Assembly: GCA_030272585.1 (NCBI GenBank)
Contig: BSYQ01000020.1
Coordinates: 1 to 64,000 of the forward strand
Source of the DNA: Bryopsis sp. KO-2023
Lineage: Eukaryota; Chlorophyta; Ulvophyceae; Bryopsidales; Bryopsidaceae
Length of the DNA stretch: 64,000 bases
Direction: 5' to 3'
The position numbers and the translations under genes were made by a program. A model generated the notes under the pieces. That model was given only the letters and a program-made list of their open reading frames with translations. It was not told the origin of the DNA and did no database searches. Position 1 is the first letter of the stretch. Each line of letters starts with the position of its first letter. Below are positions 42,994 to 54,972 of this stretch, one piece after another.

Positions 42994-43440
42994 TTTTCTG
43001 TTGGTATTTGGGTTTGAATTTTATTTTGTTTGTGGAAGAAAAAGAAAAGAACAGTGAATGGATCAAGTGAGGGTAAAACGGAATTTCTGGAAAACAATTA
43101 ACATGCTGGGTGTGTAGAAACACTTGTGAAAATTACAGTTTGACTGAAGCTGAAACTGTGTGATTTCCAGTATGGGCTGTGAAGTCTATTGAACAGGGTT
43201 GGGTTTATGTGTGAACGGGCTGGGATGGGATGTCACAGCGGCAGAAGTAACCATAAGCAGAAACCAACATTCAGCTCAAGTCGCAATCGGGAAGTTGTTA
43301 CGGAAAACGTCGGAGAATATTGCTTACAGCTATATCAGAGGTATTCTCAGAATAAGCGAGTTAGTTAACTTGGCAGTTCTGGTGAGACGTGCAATACGAT
43401 CTTAGTGTACAGAACATCGCTGGGTCAGCGATCTCTCTCT

Positions 43441-43453
43441 AAGGGGGGAGGAG
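43441..43453 (+). promoter_or_regulatory. Polypurine tract
   Basis: AAGGGGGGAGGAG lies directly before the 3' LTR. It is the expected primer for plus-strand synthesis. Confidence 0.85.
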
Positions 43454-44014
43454 TGAAACGGCTGACTTAGTAGGCGAAGATCTAGGCGGAAAACAGAGGT
43501 TACAGTCTGAGAGTTCCAGGTAGTCGCGGACTGACTGGAATGGGGTAGTTACGTGATGCTCAATGAGAGGCTGAAACGTAGTGAAAAGAGTTCGAACCAG
43601 GTTCAGTATATTCAGTGTCAGGTCTCAGATGGCTGAGAGTTTGGGAGTCAGACTGGAAGGAGCTTCAGTCTGGGTCCTTAGTCTAGAGGTTATCAAGGGT
43701 TATAAAGGGTTAGTCGGAGCTCTGGCTAGAAGGGCTGAGCTGAGAAATGATAGAGACGTTTTGAGGAGAGCTAGATGATAGCTAGTATTTGTAAGGTTAG
43801 GAGATGGGCTGGGAGTTTTCTAGAAGCTCTGGGCTGAGAGTATAAAAGGCTGGGGATCGTTGTAAAGAACAAGCTTGTTGAAATAAGATTCAGTTGTATA
43901 CTCTCGTGTCTCAGACCTTTCTTACAGAACTTCTGGTCGTCTCCCAACGTGTGTGAAGAACGGGTTAAGTGGCGGCTGGAAGTATTCAACCTCGGAAAAA
44001 AAGAATCCGTTTCA
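43454..44014 (+). repeat. 3' LTR of the chromovirus
   Basis: 561 bp, matching the 5' LTR with one difference near its end (CAACCTC against CAGCCTC). It is followed by the target duplication CAGTT. Confidence 0.95.
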
Positions 44015-44228
44015 CAGTTCAAGCAAAAAAAAAAAAAGAAAAGATTGGACTCCTCCTTTTTCCAGAATTCTCTTTTCTTTTTTTTTTTTCGGTGCTAATA
44101 ATAGTGCACCAGTCCAGAGAAACACCTGGAATTCAGTCCTTTTTTTTGCAAGCAAAAATGGATCCTGTGAGCGCCAAAGCGGTAAATGAATAAAATGAGG
44201 CAATAGTGGACGAAGGGAAGTGGTGCTG

Positions 44229-44448
44229 TGTAACGTGGGGTAGTGCGATAGCGAAGGAATCTGTGGTTGAAAGGGAAAAGAGTGACTTGCTCAAAATAGC
44301 TCACGGATATTTGTGGCTATTTTTGATTGGTCGTGGGAAGGTATAAAGTTCGATAGGGCAACTTGTAAACAAGAGACAGCAAACGTTTGTTCGCGTCGAG
44401 ACTTTGCCTTGAAAGCTCCTGTGCGCTCATTTTACTCAAGTTGTTACA
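44229..44448 (+). repeat. 5' LTR of a second LTR retrotransposon
   Basis: Starts TGTAAC and ends GTTACA, inverted as expected for LTR ends. It is 220 bp long with a TATAAA box near 44,342. It is directly followed by TGGTTTTGGAGC (44,449-44,460), almost the same primer site as the chromovirus. No matching 3' LTR was found in the window. Confidence 0.7.
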
Positions 44449-44738
44449 TGGTTTTGGAGCTTGGCAAGTCTAGCGCAGTTCGGCCTTGACCTCGACGTTC
44501 TGGAACGTTCAAGTTCTACAGAGCCTTTTCATACACCACGAACAGACTCAAAGACAGCAAAGACCCCGACTTGCTCCATCGAGACAAACCCCGGCGTACA
44601 AACGACGAACCACACGACAGCGGGTTCTCCTGGGTTACGAACCCCAGTTTTAGCTCTAACCCTTCTAACCCTTTCCTTCCTGCAGTACCTTCACCTTTTG
44701 AGCCAGTAGCTCCTGCTCCTACCTCGCCTCAAAGCATT

Positions 44739-44918
44739 ATGTCGGACGCTACGGAGAAGATTTCCCGCGTTAAGAAATGGGACAGGTACGTTTCAGATTG
44801 GTTGCTTCCGTATTGTGAAGTGAGTGAGACCAGCACTATCGCTCGCAGCAAATTACTTTTGAAGCATATATCACCTCAAACCTACGAAAAAAGGTCGATA
44901 CACATTCACCGGAGCTAG
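44739..44918 (+). pseudogene. Start of gag, second LTR element
   Basis: Starts MSDATEKISRVKKWDRY and continues with a gag-like helix pattern (LLLKHISPQTYEK, compare the xxVxxFLTLIGxxTYxLL pattern of Gypsy gag). Only the N-terminal part of the protein is present. The downstream part of the element is not recognisable, so this is a 5'-end-only fossil. Confidence 0.55.
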
Positions 44919-44919
44919 A

Positions 44920-47900
44920 ATATACCGGTTCTTTTTTTAGTTTTCGGACGAGCTCAAGATATTTCGTTGCAAAGGGAGTCTTCATATGGAAAGTTGATTG
45001 AACCGGTGGAAAAATCATGTTGCCTCTTCAAGAAAAGACGTGAACATAAAATGTTGCATCTCGGTGCTATTACCTACAGCTCTTAATGCTTTTTTTGTTA
45101 TTATTTGAGGATTCGCGAAAGTCTAAGAAAATATAAAGGAAATTGAAAAGTTGGTTGGGGGACACGTCTGAACATAGTCGAATACTAATTAAACACGAGA
45201 GATCATCGCTACAACTAAACCAAACATATCAAGGTAGTAATAGCAGCATGCGAGGCTGATCGATAGCAGAAACCACTTCACTATTAGGCGTGAAGAAAAC
45301 AGTACTGGGGGAAAAGTTTACACGCAAACTAGAACTTTAAATCTACAAAGAGGAAGAGAAGCAGCGGTGGTGGATTCTCATTCTCAAAACCGAATGTGGA
45401 AGAAGCCCGACAATTGATTATTCCAAACGCTACAAGTTAAACCTCAATGTTGACAATAACGTTAAGGTCTCGATAGATGTTCCTTGTTTTTAGCAATGCA
45501 CCCGTTCGGAATACGAGCACTACCCTTTGCGGCAAGTCAAACTACCCTTGCCAGAACCGTTATCCGGAGACGGTGGAACCTCCATCACCGAATGATGATG
45601 AATGATGTTTGCCAAGGCCCGGAGAAAAGCCCTTGATGCGGAAAAGAAAAAGAAAAAATCGTCAAAGGTAGAGCTAGCGTGTTTTTCTCGTCTGCAATGA
45701 TTTCCCAACTTTAAACATCATTTTCGTTCCCTTTCTCCTCTTTTTGGTCATGAATCCACACCCCAGTGCATCAAGGCTGAAACTAACCGATAGGTGCCTA
45801 TTGTTTTTAAAACGTCCACAGAAGTCGACGTAATATACAAAGAAGGAGGAAAAGAAGCAAAACTCTGTCATGACACTGATTCGATCCTTCCTGGGACCGC
45901 AGCCTTGCACCGTCCCCAATTCAGATGAAGACATCGCCAGCCCCCAAAAAACCAATGCAGCTTCGAATTCACACAATCATGACATGGCCAAAATTGACCT
46001 AGAGGAGCAACGGGGTCAATAAATGATCCAAAAATCAATTGAAGGTTTCTTTCGACCATTTCGGAAGGGAAAAAAGAATAAGAGAAGACAGATATCAAGA
46101 AACGACAAAACCATGAAAGTCGAACAAAAGATTCGCAACGAAACTTAGATTCAATAACGACAATATGTTTGGTTGAGCATATACTTTCGATGTCCATGGT
46201 TTGGTTAGAGATTTAAGTAGAATAGCGCATGATATGAAGGCCCGTCAACACGTGAAATGCCTATCCACATGCCTCCTTACCCTCTTGCTCTTGAAAGAGA
46301 GCAAACGAAATAGAGAACGTGAAAACCAAAACGATTGATTCCGGTAACAAGGCTTTGCAAAGTCTAGATTGAAATACGCGACTTCAAACATATGGCGAAG
46401 AAAAGATACTTTCATGACGGCGCGGGATTATGTGAAAGTGTTGGCGGAGATCGGTTGTCTAATTTAGATAGGGGGAAGGAAGTGCATATTCCTAAATGAT
46501 AATATTGAACGTTCCACGTTTTCGAAGTCCTAAGAACTTCAAAGAAACGACCCAACTCTGGTTCGGTATTCCACGAGAGGAATACGAAATACGAGCAAAA
46601 GAGCTGAAATCCCGCTCACAAGCTTGCGTCTTGTTAGAAGACGCACAAAACTCGGTTGACAGTAGTTGCTCCACGTGGGTTGTGTAGTCCTAAATTTCAA
46701 AGATCTTGTAGGACCACACCTATTTTGAAACGATGTCTTTATGAGGTTTGGGTAGTAGAGTCTAACGCTGGTTCAGCTCCCATATATCAACAGCTGTAAG
46801 ATCCCTATCTAGGGCATCAATGGCAACGGGGCCTTTTAAAGAAGCTCAACTATACCGCTCAATATACATAAGATCTCATGGGATTTCTCATTCACGACTA
46901 CAAAAGCGATTGGAAACCACGGAGTATAAGCACGTTTCGGGTGGGTTCTTTGTCTCTTATATTATATCTAAAATTGTCCTTTTCTTTTCTCTCTTAGAAA
47001 ACTCGGGAAAAGCAGAAATACTTGCTCAGCTTGTCACTAATACCGACCTTGAAAAAACTGTCTTTGAGATCCACCTCTGAAAAGATCTTTAACAATACAG
47101 CGGTGGCCCTCTCCCACATCGCTTCCTTGGACATCCCCGCATCATATGCTTGAATAGAGCCGTCTCATCTGTCAGAGAGTAACACCTTTGCACCCGTAGT
47201 GTCAGTTGCCAGCAACATATTCAGTTTTTGCCATTAGGCTATGCTCTTGTCCATCGTTTGGGTGGGTTTGTAGGGAGAAAATATATTTTTTCCACAACCG
47301 GAAGAAAATTAGGTGAATAAAAGGTATAAATATATACCAATACCAAATTTATAGTCAAATGCTATAAATCCACATAGGAATGCATTCAAGCTCCCCCCGT
47401 TAGCTTTTCCCGTGACAAGAACTCCATTCATGAATTCACGAGTCGAGGGGGTTGGGGCATCACCTCAAATGTTGGATTCGATATTGTTTATAGGTTATTG
47501 TTTTTGGTGGGAAGCCTCGTCATAAGCTCCATTTTGCACATATTTCGCTCTTATCCTTCCCTTGCTACCGCACTGAACGACATATACAACTTAAGGAACA
47601 AGTTGTTGCACATCAGCGGAGTTTCATGTGTGTCCGAGGCTGACGCTAAAATAACAGCTCGGCATTTCTTGTTCTGAAAAAAAAGGGGTCACTGACTCAT
47701 GTGAAATTTTCGAAGGTATAATAAATACGTGGATGTACCTAATGTAGAGTATAGCCAGTATGATGTCGTCCTCAGATGAAAAGACTACAAACTTTGTTTC
47801 CCGCGATCTAAAAGATGTGTTTCACCATTTCGGTATAGCAAAAAATCACTAGAAGTACCTTAGCTCACGGATCATCCTCCCATACGCGTTCATTGATTGC

Positions 47901-48890
47901 GTACGGTGGAAACAATTGTTCGTTGCGAGTACTCAAATTTTCCAGCAAAACGATCGTCAAAACACGATGTATTTGCACAAAAAATTGGCGCCGGTGGATA
48001 AGGAAGCGTATTCTCATAAAAGAGGGGTGTTAAAAGACTCAATTAATTTTTACGTTGCCAAGGATATGGATAAAACCTTGAAGTATGGAGGGAGAGAGAA
48101 AGATTACGCCTTCCCAGAAACGAAGTATTTCCCTCTTTGGTACATGTCTAACTAGCAGACCCCCAATTGAGCGAATCAAAATTAATATCGTTCCTCGATG
48201 ACACCAAATTTCTCGCATTTTTAACCATAACAGTAGAAGACGGTGATCGCACAAATACTTCAGGCCGCCGAAAGGGGTAGTAGGAGGAACGATGGATTGC
48301 TTATGGAGAAGCATAGCGCCACAACGCTTATCAACTCACCAAAATACAGAGCGAGAATATATGGTATGAATAAGAAATATGGAAAATATGTACGGATCCC
48401 AACCTCGTGTATGGATTCCAGCTATTTGTTGATGGCCGCTGTTGCATATCAATAGCAAGATGGTTCGGAATAGGTCAGGGATAATTATGGAAGCGAACTT
48501 GGAGTCTCCACAAATTGAAAAAACAAAGTTCGGGTTAACTTATTAATCAATCTATGAATGAAATTTTAATAAAAAAAAATTCTTTAACTTTTTGGAGTCC
48601 GCTTATACGAAAAAAAGTTAGGGGTATCGAACGTATTAATGAATTATTTTTTTTGATGTACAAACTTTTTTTTTTTAAGCCTTGTGACTCCGTCTCTCTT
48701 CGATGCCGTCTTCCTATGTTCAACTAAGTATATGAAACACATCATTGATACCTCATGAAAAAAGGAAAAAGCGTTGTGCTTTTTCTCCCACAGAATATCA
48801 TCCAAGCATTCTTAAAAGGGGTTGAAGGAACGCCGGATGAGACTCAATGGTTTCTCAAACCAAGAAGAAAAAATCTTGATGTTATTTACC
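44920..48890. other. AT-rich decayed stretch, no gene recognised
   Basis: Frames of 60-110 codons occur but none has a known domain. The most protein-like is at 47,916-48,155 (plus). I find no clear terminal repeats here. Confidence 0.35.
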
Positions 48891-49767
48891 ATATACTTAC
48901 TTTGTCCCAGAATAACTGTCCACTAATGTTTAAGGTTACAGCTCACCATTAAAACATTCATTTCATCTGAAATTTTGTGAACAGCATCTCTGATACCTAT
49001 AAATATAGCCCACAGAATTTCAAATCCATTCATTGAGAGGTTGCGATGCAGTGACTCCCAAACCAGAAAAAAAAGCAAAAACCACTTTTTCACCTCCCCA
49101 TGAACGTTTTGAACACGTTAAAAGTTCATTGTTTGCCACAAACTTTTGTGGACACATGCCTCAGATGTTCTGTGGCGAGCTCACAATATTTGATTTCGCC
49201 ACTCGTATAATGCGCCTGGCATTCCGTATCAAAGTCCCATTTTCTGGGCAGCTTGGTGACTGTCGCTCCTATTTTCAGGAGAACTGGCGCGCAAAGGTCT
49301 CTTGAGTTGCGTTCATGACGTTTGCGAGGTCGAGGTTCAGTTCGCGCATTGCGCCGCTATTTTCGGTTTCAGAGGTGGACTTTCCTCGGTTTTATTGTCG
49401 TCACAATTTCTGAACGACGACATCATGCTTTACTCACCAGTTCAATTACGACGAAATTTTGTAAACTTGCCACAGAACATCCGAAAAATGTGTTCACAAA
49501 AATTTGTGGCAAACGATGAACGTTTGACGTGTTAAAACGTTCAAGGGAGGTGAAAAAACGCTTTTCGCTTCTTTTCTGGTTTCGGAGTCACTGCATGATG
49601 CAGTCTGCATCGCAGCCTCTCCACCAATGGATCTGAAATTTTGTGAGCTTCATCTACGTGTATCAGAGAAACTGCCTACGAAGGTTCACATGAATTGGAT
49701 GTCTCACTCGTGAACTGTAACCCCAAACATAAGTGGACAGTTTTTCAGGGATGGAGTAGGTATATTT
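48891..49767. mobile_element. Foldback element with about 300-bp imperfect inverted arms
   Basis: The left arm 48,891-49,187 and right arm 49,462-49,767 are inverted copies. They share AACTGTCCACT, GGTTACAG, TGCGATGCAG, CAGTGACTCC, GAACGTTTT and TTTGCCACAAA in mirrored order. Divergence and indels are substantial, so it is old. The roughly 275-bp centre has no coding sense. The arm length fits foldback or long-arm Mutator-like elements. No target duplication is clear. Confidence 0.75.
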
Positions 49768-50179
49768 TTAATGTGTGATTAACGTGAGCCAAGCTCACCA
49801 GCCTCTGACAGAAGACAGCTGGTCAACTGAAGAATTCACTGGGTCGGCAAGCCTAAGTCGAAGGCGCTAATACATAGTGGTCCACACAATATGGACGCTC
49901 AAGTGGGGGCCGTTAGTATTGAGTACCCGTTTCTTTTCATTACTGAAACTAGTTACTTAAAGCTCGTTTTTTTTTATCTCATGAAAGTGAAAAAAAAAAC
50001 AATTAGTGAAAAAAAAATTCATGTGATATCAAAAAGAGTAAGGGGTAAAAGAATGTTTTTTCGTTTCTCGAACCTGCTTTTTGCTTTAAGAATTCTACCA
50101 GTAAGAGTGTTCATTTTACCTCTTAAAATTACGGTCTTCAACTAATTGTTTTATTGTATCTTTCTTTCTCTAGGTGGGT
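49768..50179. other. No gene recognised
   Basis: AT-rich, ending in an acceptor-like tract (TTCTTTCTCTAG) just before the repeat segment at 50,180. Confidence 0.3.
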
Positions 50180-50344
50180 CTATTTCAGTTGAGCGATCCA
50201 AATCAGCGTGAGAAGCTTGAACAAGTGATGAAAGACGTTAAAAAGCGTATCTTTTTTCACGACCAAAATAGATACGATACACCTCCGGGAGAGACGCATT
50301 CATTATTGAGATAGCGAAAGATAAAAGATACGATTTAAGACTTG
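50180..50344 (+). repeat. Dispersed coding-like segment, copy 1
   Basis: Preceded by the acceptor-like TTCTTTCTCTAG and reading LSDPNQREKLEQVMKDVKK. Its last 90 bp (50,255-50,344) are repeated almost exactly at 50,859-50,949. An inverted, more diverged copy lies at 14,826-15,000. The family is unknown. Confidence 0.6.
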
Positions 50345-50377
50345 TTGAGGTTTTTTTTTTTTTTTTTTTTTTTTAGA

Positions 50378-50677
50378 ATGGGAATCGAGGCAAAAAAAGA
50401 GGTCGATGTAGTACACCTCGTCGAATTGAAGCGCCTGAGGGCTGAACTACAGCATTATCACAATTGTTTAAAAGATGGAGTGTTGAGTATATTGAGGGTC
50501 ACTACGGAAACAGCTGTAGACATTAGAGCAGCTGTTCGGGTCGGCCTCGTGGAAATGCAGGGGTTCCTCCGTTCTGTCAATCGGATCGAGGGCTCAGCAG
50601 GAAACGAAGCCGGCCCGATGATTTGGATAAGATTTGGGAACAAGAAAAATTACGTAAATATCGGGGATTTTAATTAG
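50378..50677 (+). CDS. Unrecognised frame, helical
   Basis: Starts MGIEAKKEVDVVHLVELKRL just after a long T run ending in TTTTAG, an acceptor-like signal. It runs 99 residues, mostly helical and leucine-rich, and could be an exon of a decayed gene or gag-like protein. No family recognised. It lies between the two copies of a 90-bp direct repeat. Confidence 0.3.
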   Translation: MGIEAKKEVDVVHLVELKRLRAELQHYHNCLKDGVLSILRVTTETAVDIRAAVRVGLVEMQGFLRSVNRIEGSAGNEAGPMIWIRFGNKKNYVNIGDFN

Positions 50678-50858
50678 TCCGGGATATGAAAGAGGTTGAG
50701 TTAGAGGAAGTTAGGAACGCCGAGGTAGACGATGCACAAGACGGGGACGAGGAAGGGGACGGGTCAGAAGGGGAGGAATAGAACTTGTAAAACGATTTTT
50801 CAAATAAAGAAGTACGACCAATCGCACGAGGGAAATCTATAGGACGATGAACGTTACA

Positions 50859-50949
50859 TTTTCACAACCAAAATAGATACGATACACCTCCGGGAGAGAC
50901 GCATTCATTATTGAGATAGCGAAAGATAAAAGATACGATTTAAGACTTG
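50859..50949 (+). repeat. 90-bp direct repeat, copy 2
   Basis: Matches 50,255-50,344 with one or two differences (for example CACAACC against CACGACC). Both contain CACCTCCGGGAGAGACGC and end in CGATTTAAGACTTG. Confidence 0.85.
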
Positions 50950-52361
50950 ACGTGGATTTAACACGAAAAGGGTTTTTGTATTTGGTAGTCCAGTCTGCAA
51001 ATAGTGCTATTAACTCCAATTCTCTTCGACTATTGTGACCTTGTTTTGAGAACTCAATCCTCTTATGTTGATTAACAGACAGCTTCCGCTTATTGACGTC
51101 AAGATTGAACGACCAACGCTAGCAAACAAGAGCGGCTATGTTCAAGAGATGGCTTTACAACGACCTCAGAGGTAACTTTGCGTAACAATTGTTGATAAGA
51201 ATTCAAGGATTAAATGGGGGTTCTAACAGTACGCTAGTGTCCGTAACTGTACCCCTCATAAAGCCTATTATAATTCCTAGAATTTTTTAATATCTTTTGT
51301 CAGAGCCTCACCTGATGTACCATTTGGTTGGTGTTTGTAATGACGTCACCTGGTGTGTATATATTCACTTTTTTTTTTTTACAGTTTCAAGGCTGAAGTG
51401 TTTGTTGTTGCTTTGTTTTCTTCAAAAGCTTTTGGCATTTCTTTCATATTACTTGGGGTTTTCGATCATTTGCGTTTCGTTTTGCTTGGGCGAAAGAAAT
51501 TGATACAAGGTCCATCGAATTTTGGGCTTCTACGGCTTTACATCGACTTAGAGGAGTCCATATTCGATGACGGTTCGAATGAGGATTTGCTTCACCGATC
51601 GGTGTTGAAAAGGTTTTCTTTTCTTCTCTTCTCCTTATTTAAGATGACCGAATCATTATTTCGGTGGCTTGCAAACTATAAAAGTGTTGGATTTTTTTTT
51701 TCGCTCCAAGAGTAACCATATTTTAGCTTGGCTCCGTTGGAATCTCTTATCACGGGTGTCACGCATTCTAACCGTGACCAGACTTCTGAGAAAGTGTATC
51801 CGCACGTTTGTTATAGGCGATTGGCTTTCAGCATGCATTCTGTGTGTAAGATCTTGAAGGCTACGTCAAGTATCTTTGCGGCTTGTGATGAACCCCTACC
51901 GACTATTGCTTTTGTCTGAAACAATCCACTACACCGTTCAAAACTATAGCACACTTCTTTACCTCCAATGGCATTGGACGAAAGTCGCTACATGCCCATT
52001 CGTGGGTGTAGGTGTGAATACTGTTGTGGAAGGCTAGCTAGTGGCAACGTTAATTCGCTTCTTGTCCATGAAAACTTAGATCAGCTCACCAAACCTTCCT
52101 TGTGGAAAGTGCATCGAAAAATATTGAAAGTGAAAAATAATAAATTGTGGTTCATGGTTTGTGGGGTGTGTGGATAATTAAAGATCAATAATAACGAATG
52201 AAAAAAGATGATGAAAAGAAAAATGAATATAATTAATGGGATTTAGATTTCATAGAGTATGCGCAAGCCTTTTGCAAGGTGGCAAGAGGTTGTAGCCGAA
52301 TCCCAAGATCAAGTTTGAAGCACGGTCTTATGGATGAGAGCAAGAGTTGATTTAAACAGCT
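50950..52361. other. Unassigned, some protein-like readings
   Basis: After the acceptor-like run TTTTTTTTTTTACAG near 51,380 a frame is open to about 51,715. Another at 51,728-51,919 reads YPHVCYRRLAFSMHS within it. A cysteine-rich reading lies at 51,968-52,177 (CRCEYCC near the start, VCGVC at the end). None is recognisable, but the codon order looks more like decayed protein than random sequence. Confidence 0.3.
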
Positions 52362-52415
52362 TCGCAACACAGCTTCGCAACACAGCTTCGCAACACAGCT
52401 TCGCAACACAGCTTC
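52362..52415. repeat. 13-bp minisatellite (AGCTTCGCAACAC)
   Basis: About four tandem units of AGCTTCGCAACAC. Confidence 0.9.
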
Positions 52416-52927
52416 GTCCAACACGGAGCAATCATTACTTTCTCGATAGGTGCCTTGCTCGATTAAGTTGTTCCGTGACTTTAGGAGCACCTTGAGACAC
52501 GGCAAAAAGATTCTTTTTTTTCAACAGCCTTATTAAAACCGAGAAAATGGACCCAAGAGATTAAAGGAGGTGCTTTGTGGGCCACAAACACCTTAAGGAG
52601 TAGGAGATACCTTAATATCGAATAAAACAGGCGGGAACACGCATCCACGCTTTGAGGGAGAAGGTACAAAGGGAGAAGTTTCCACAAGTTTCCCACAAGT
52701 TTGATTTTCTTATTTAAATGCTAACGTTAGATCCCAATATACACTTTTATTTAAGCATAGTTTACCACACATAGTGATGGCGAAGGTGACCAATCACCAC
52801 TGAAGGTTGTCGCGTAACCATTGGGCCACCTTTGCTAGAGAAACTAATCGTTGATAAAGATAGGGAAAAAAATGTAGTTGTTTTGTTAAATAGAGCCGGA
52901 TGAGTCGATCCGTGCAACAATAGTGAC

Positions 52928-53360
52928 ATGAATTTGTTCTCCTTGTCCGGTATTGTTCGAGAAAATTCTTCTATTTTGGAAGATCAATTGAACGAAGGAT
53001 TGGATGGAGATGCTCCTTTTGGAGAATAGTGTTGCCAGCCTCACTGATAGGATGAGCGCACAGGATCGAGAGATTGAGAGTGTACATGCAATGTATTCAG
53101 GCCTGGAGGAGCGCTTGGTGCGGATGAGAGGTCAAAATGAAGTTCTGCGTAATCTTGGCTTTAGAGAGGCACATAAGCTATGGTGAAGTGACGTTTATGT
53201 CATTAATGATACAGATTGGGAGTTAGATGATTTGTTGGATCAAGGTTTTAATGTTTTTCTATTTTGTGAGTACGACCTATATTTTCTGAACAAAGCGTCT
53301 CCGGAGCAAGATAATTGGTTGTGTGTTTTGTCGCAGGAGTATAACATGTTACGTACGTAA
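52928..53360 (+). other. Protein-like relic of unknown family
   Basis: Adjacent readings include a leucine-rich start (MNLFSLSGIVRENSSILED), a coiled-coil stretch (SLTDRMSAQDREIESVH) and an acidic/aromatic stretch (WELDDLLDQGFNVFLFCEYD). They look like a decayed gene. I cannot assign it to a host gene or an element. Confidence 0.3.
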
Positions 53361-54060
53361 TCAAATTAAGTTGAAAGTTGAAATCGAATACATGGCTTTG
53401 AGTCTCTCTCCCCATGCAAAAAGTTGGATGGAGCAAATGAAAAGGGTAAACATCATATCAATAAAAAATACAATGAGTGGAGAAGAACAAAAAGGAATGA
53501 TTTTGCGGAGATCCAAGGATTTTTTTTTTCTCACTTGAAGGGAATTTTTTCTAACCATTTTTTCCATGATGCACCCTTCTAGCACCGCTTGTACCCCTCA
53601 AGCACCATCCTGATGGTAGATAGCCACCAACGAGGACGGAGGAAAGGCGAGTGGAAGTGCCTTATTGTGACTTTTGCAACAAGAGAAGACATTGGGAGGC
53701 TCAATATCGAATGAAACGAAGAACACAAATGATCAGTGTGGAACCGGACTAGGAAGACACCTTTGGAGGCTTTGCTTCGTTTCGTCTGACACATAAGCCG
53801 TTGCGTGGTTCTGTAACATTCTTGTTGTGTCTCAGTTGATTTCAAACTTGTAGTCCAAGGTAGCAATCGATCTTTACCAGGAAGAGGTGGTGGTTTTACG
53901 CGGATTTCGAGTCCCCATCGTACAAATATCATGGAGGGAAGACTTCTCTTAGTTCAACACGGTTTTTTAATAGGCTATTCACCTTCGAATTCACACTTAC
54001 AAGTCCTAGGTTGGTCCGCAATATCGCCCGCTTAGTTATCTTCTATACGAAATTAAATAT

Positions 54061-54345
54061 TTCGTCGTTTACTCGAAAAAGTTCGGCTGGAAGGTGTGGG
54101 CAAAGAAATGAGAGAAAGATTCGAGGAAATCGAGGAAAGTTTAAATCAAGAGATGGCAAGAGATCAGCAACTACAAGGACAAGTCGATCATCTAAGAAGC
54201 ATGCTGGAAGTCAGGATAAATGGAGGCAGCAAAGATCCTTAAAAGGAAGGTGACGATACCCACACATGTGTGTTCTGTCGAATACCAAATCTGAATTGCC
54301 AACAAGTGGGCAAGGACTATACAAAACACCGGTTTTGTACAAGAG
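54061..54345 (+). pseudogene. Fossil relative of the chromovirus post-pol frame
   Basis: Readings QQLQGQVDHLRSML and HTCVFCRIPNLNCQQ correspond to QQLKGQVDLLKSMV and HTCVFCRTPSSNCQP in the frame at 41,950-42,993, in the same order and spacing. The copy is old and broken. No LTRs are visible around it, so it is an isolated remnant of an earlier element of this lineage. Confidence 0.75.
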
Positions 54346-54960
54346 GAGAAAAAGAACAAACCGGAGAAGATATAGCCCGGTCGAAACAGAAAAAATCTGA
54401 AACCCTGAACGTGTGGCACTTGCAAGCCGATAGGAGCCAAGAGCTCAGGGAACTGGTGGTAGTGCATGTAGTGTCTGACTCACTTACAACCGGTGATGAG
54501 TGCCATACTCCCACCCCTTGTATTCGTTTTCTTATACACTAGCGTTAAGGGATTCAGTGGAGCGGTTGATATTTGTCTTGCGGTCCACAGGTTGACAATC
54601 GTACCCAGGAATAGTTCCCAAGGAATTGATAGGAGTCCTAATTGATCATTGAAACTAAGAATACAGAAACTGACGGAGGGAAGTAAGTTGAACCAATCGG
54701 TTGAACATCGAATCCGTTAGAAGCGTTAATGCCTATACGATTTGTCTCTTTGATGAAAAACATAGATCCTCTGAAAAAAAGTCTTGCACGATGAAAGCTG
54801 AGGCGTCGTGACCACTAAAGCATTCGCGGTGGGTATATCGATACACTTCCCTTCAAGTTTTCATCACGAGATTGTCTTATGTTACCGGAGCATTGGAGCT
54901 GATTTCTGATTGGGGAGGAATGGTGAGAGCACAAGCAAAGGTAGTACTAGCACAAATTGA
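54346..54960. other. No gene recognised
   Basis: Sequence between two element relics. I cannot extend the similarity of the post-pol frame into it. Confidence 0.3.
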
Positions 54961-54972
54961 ACTTTTCACTTT

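Larger units (their letters stand above)
36091..44014 (+). mobile_element. Ty3/Gypsy chromovirus, nearly whole and young
   Basis: Identical-length LTRs (561 bp) end in TGAAACGG…CCGTTTCA and are flanked by the 5-bp duplication CAGTT (36,086-36,090 and 44,015-44,019). The LTRs differ at one position that I can see, so insertion was recent. A primer-binding site, gag, pol in the order protease, reverse transcriptase, RNase H, integrase, chromodomain, and a polypurine tract are present. Two small frames precede gag and an additional frame follows pol. It looks almost whole; pol has about one break. Confidence 0.95.

Noticed and set aside
43969-44193. Frame starting in the 3' LTR that resembles the start of leader frame 1
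   Set aside because: It is the LTR copy of the same sequence running into flanking DNA, not a separate gene.
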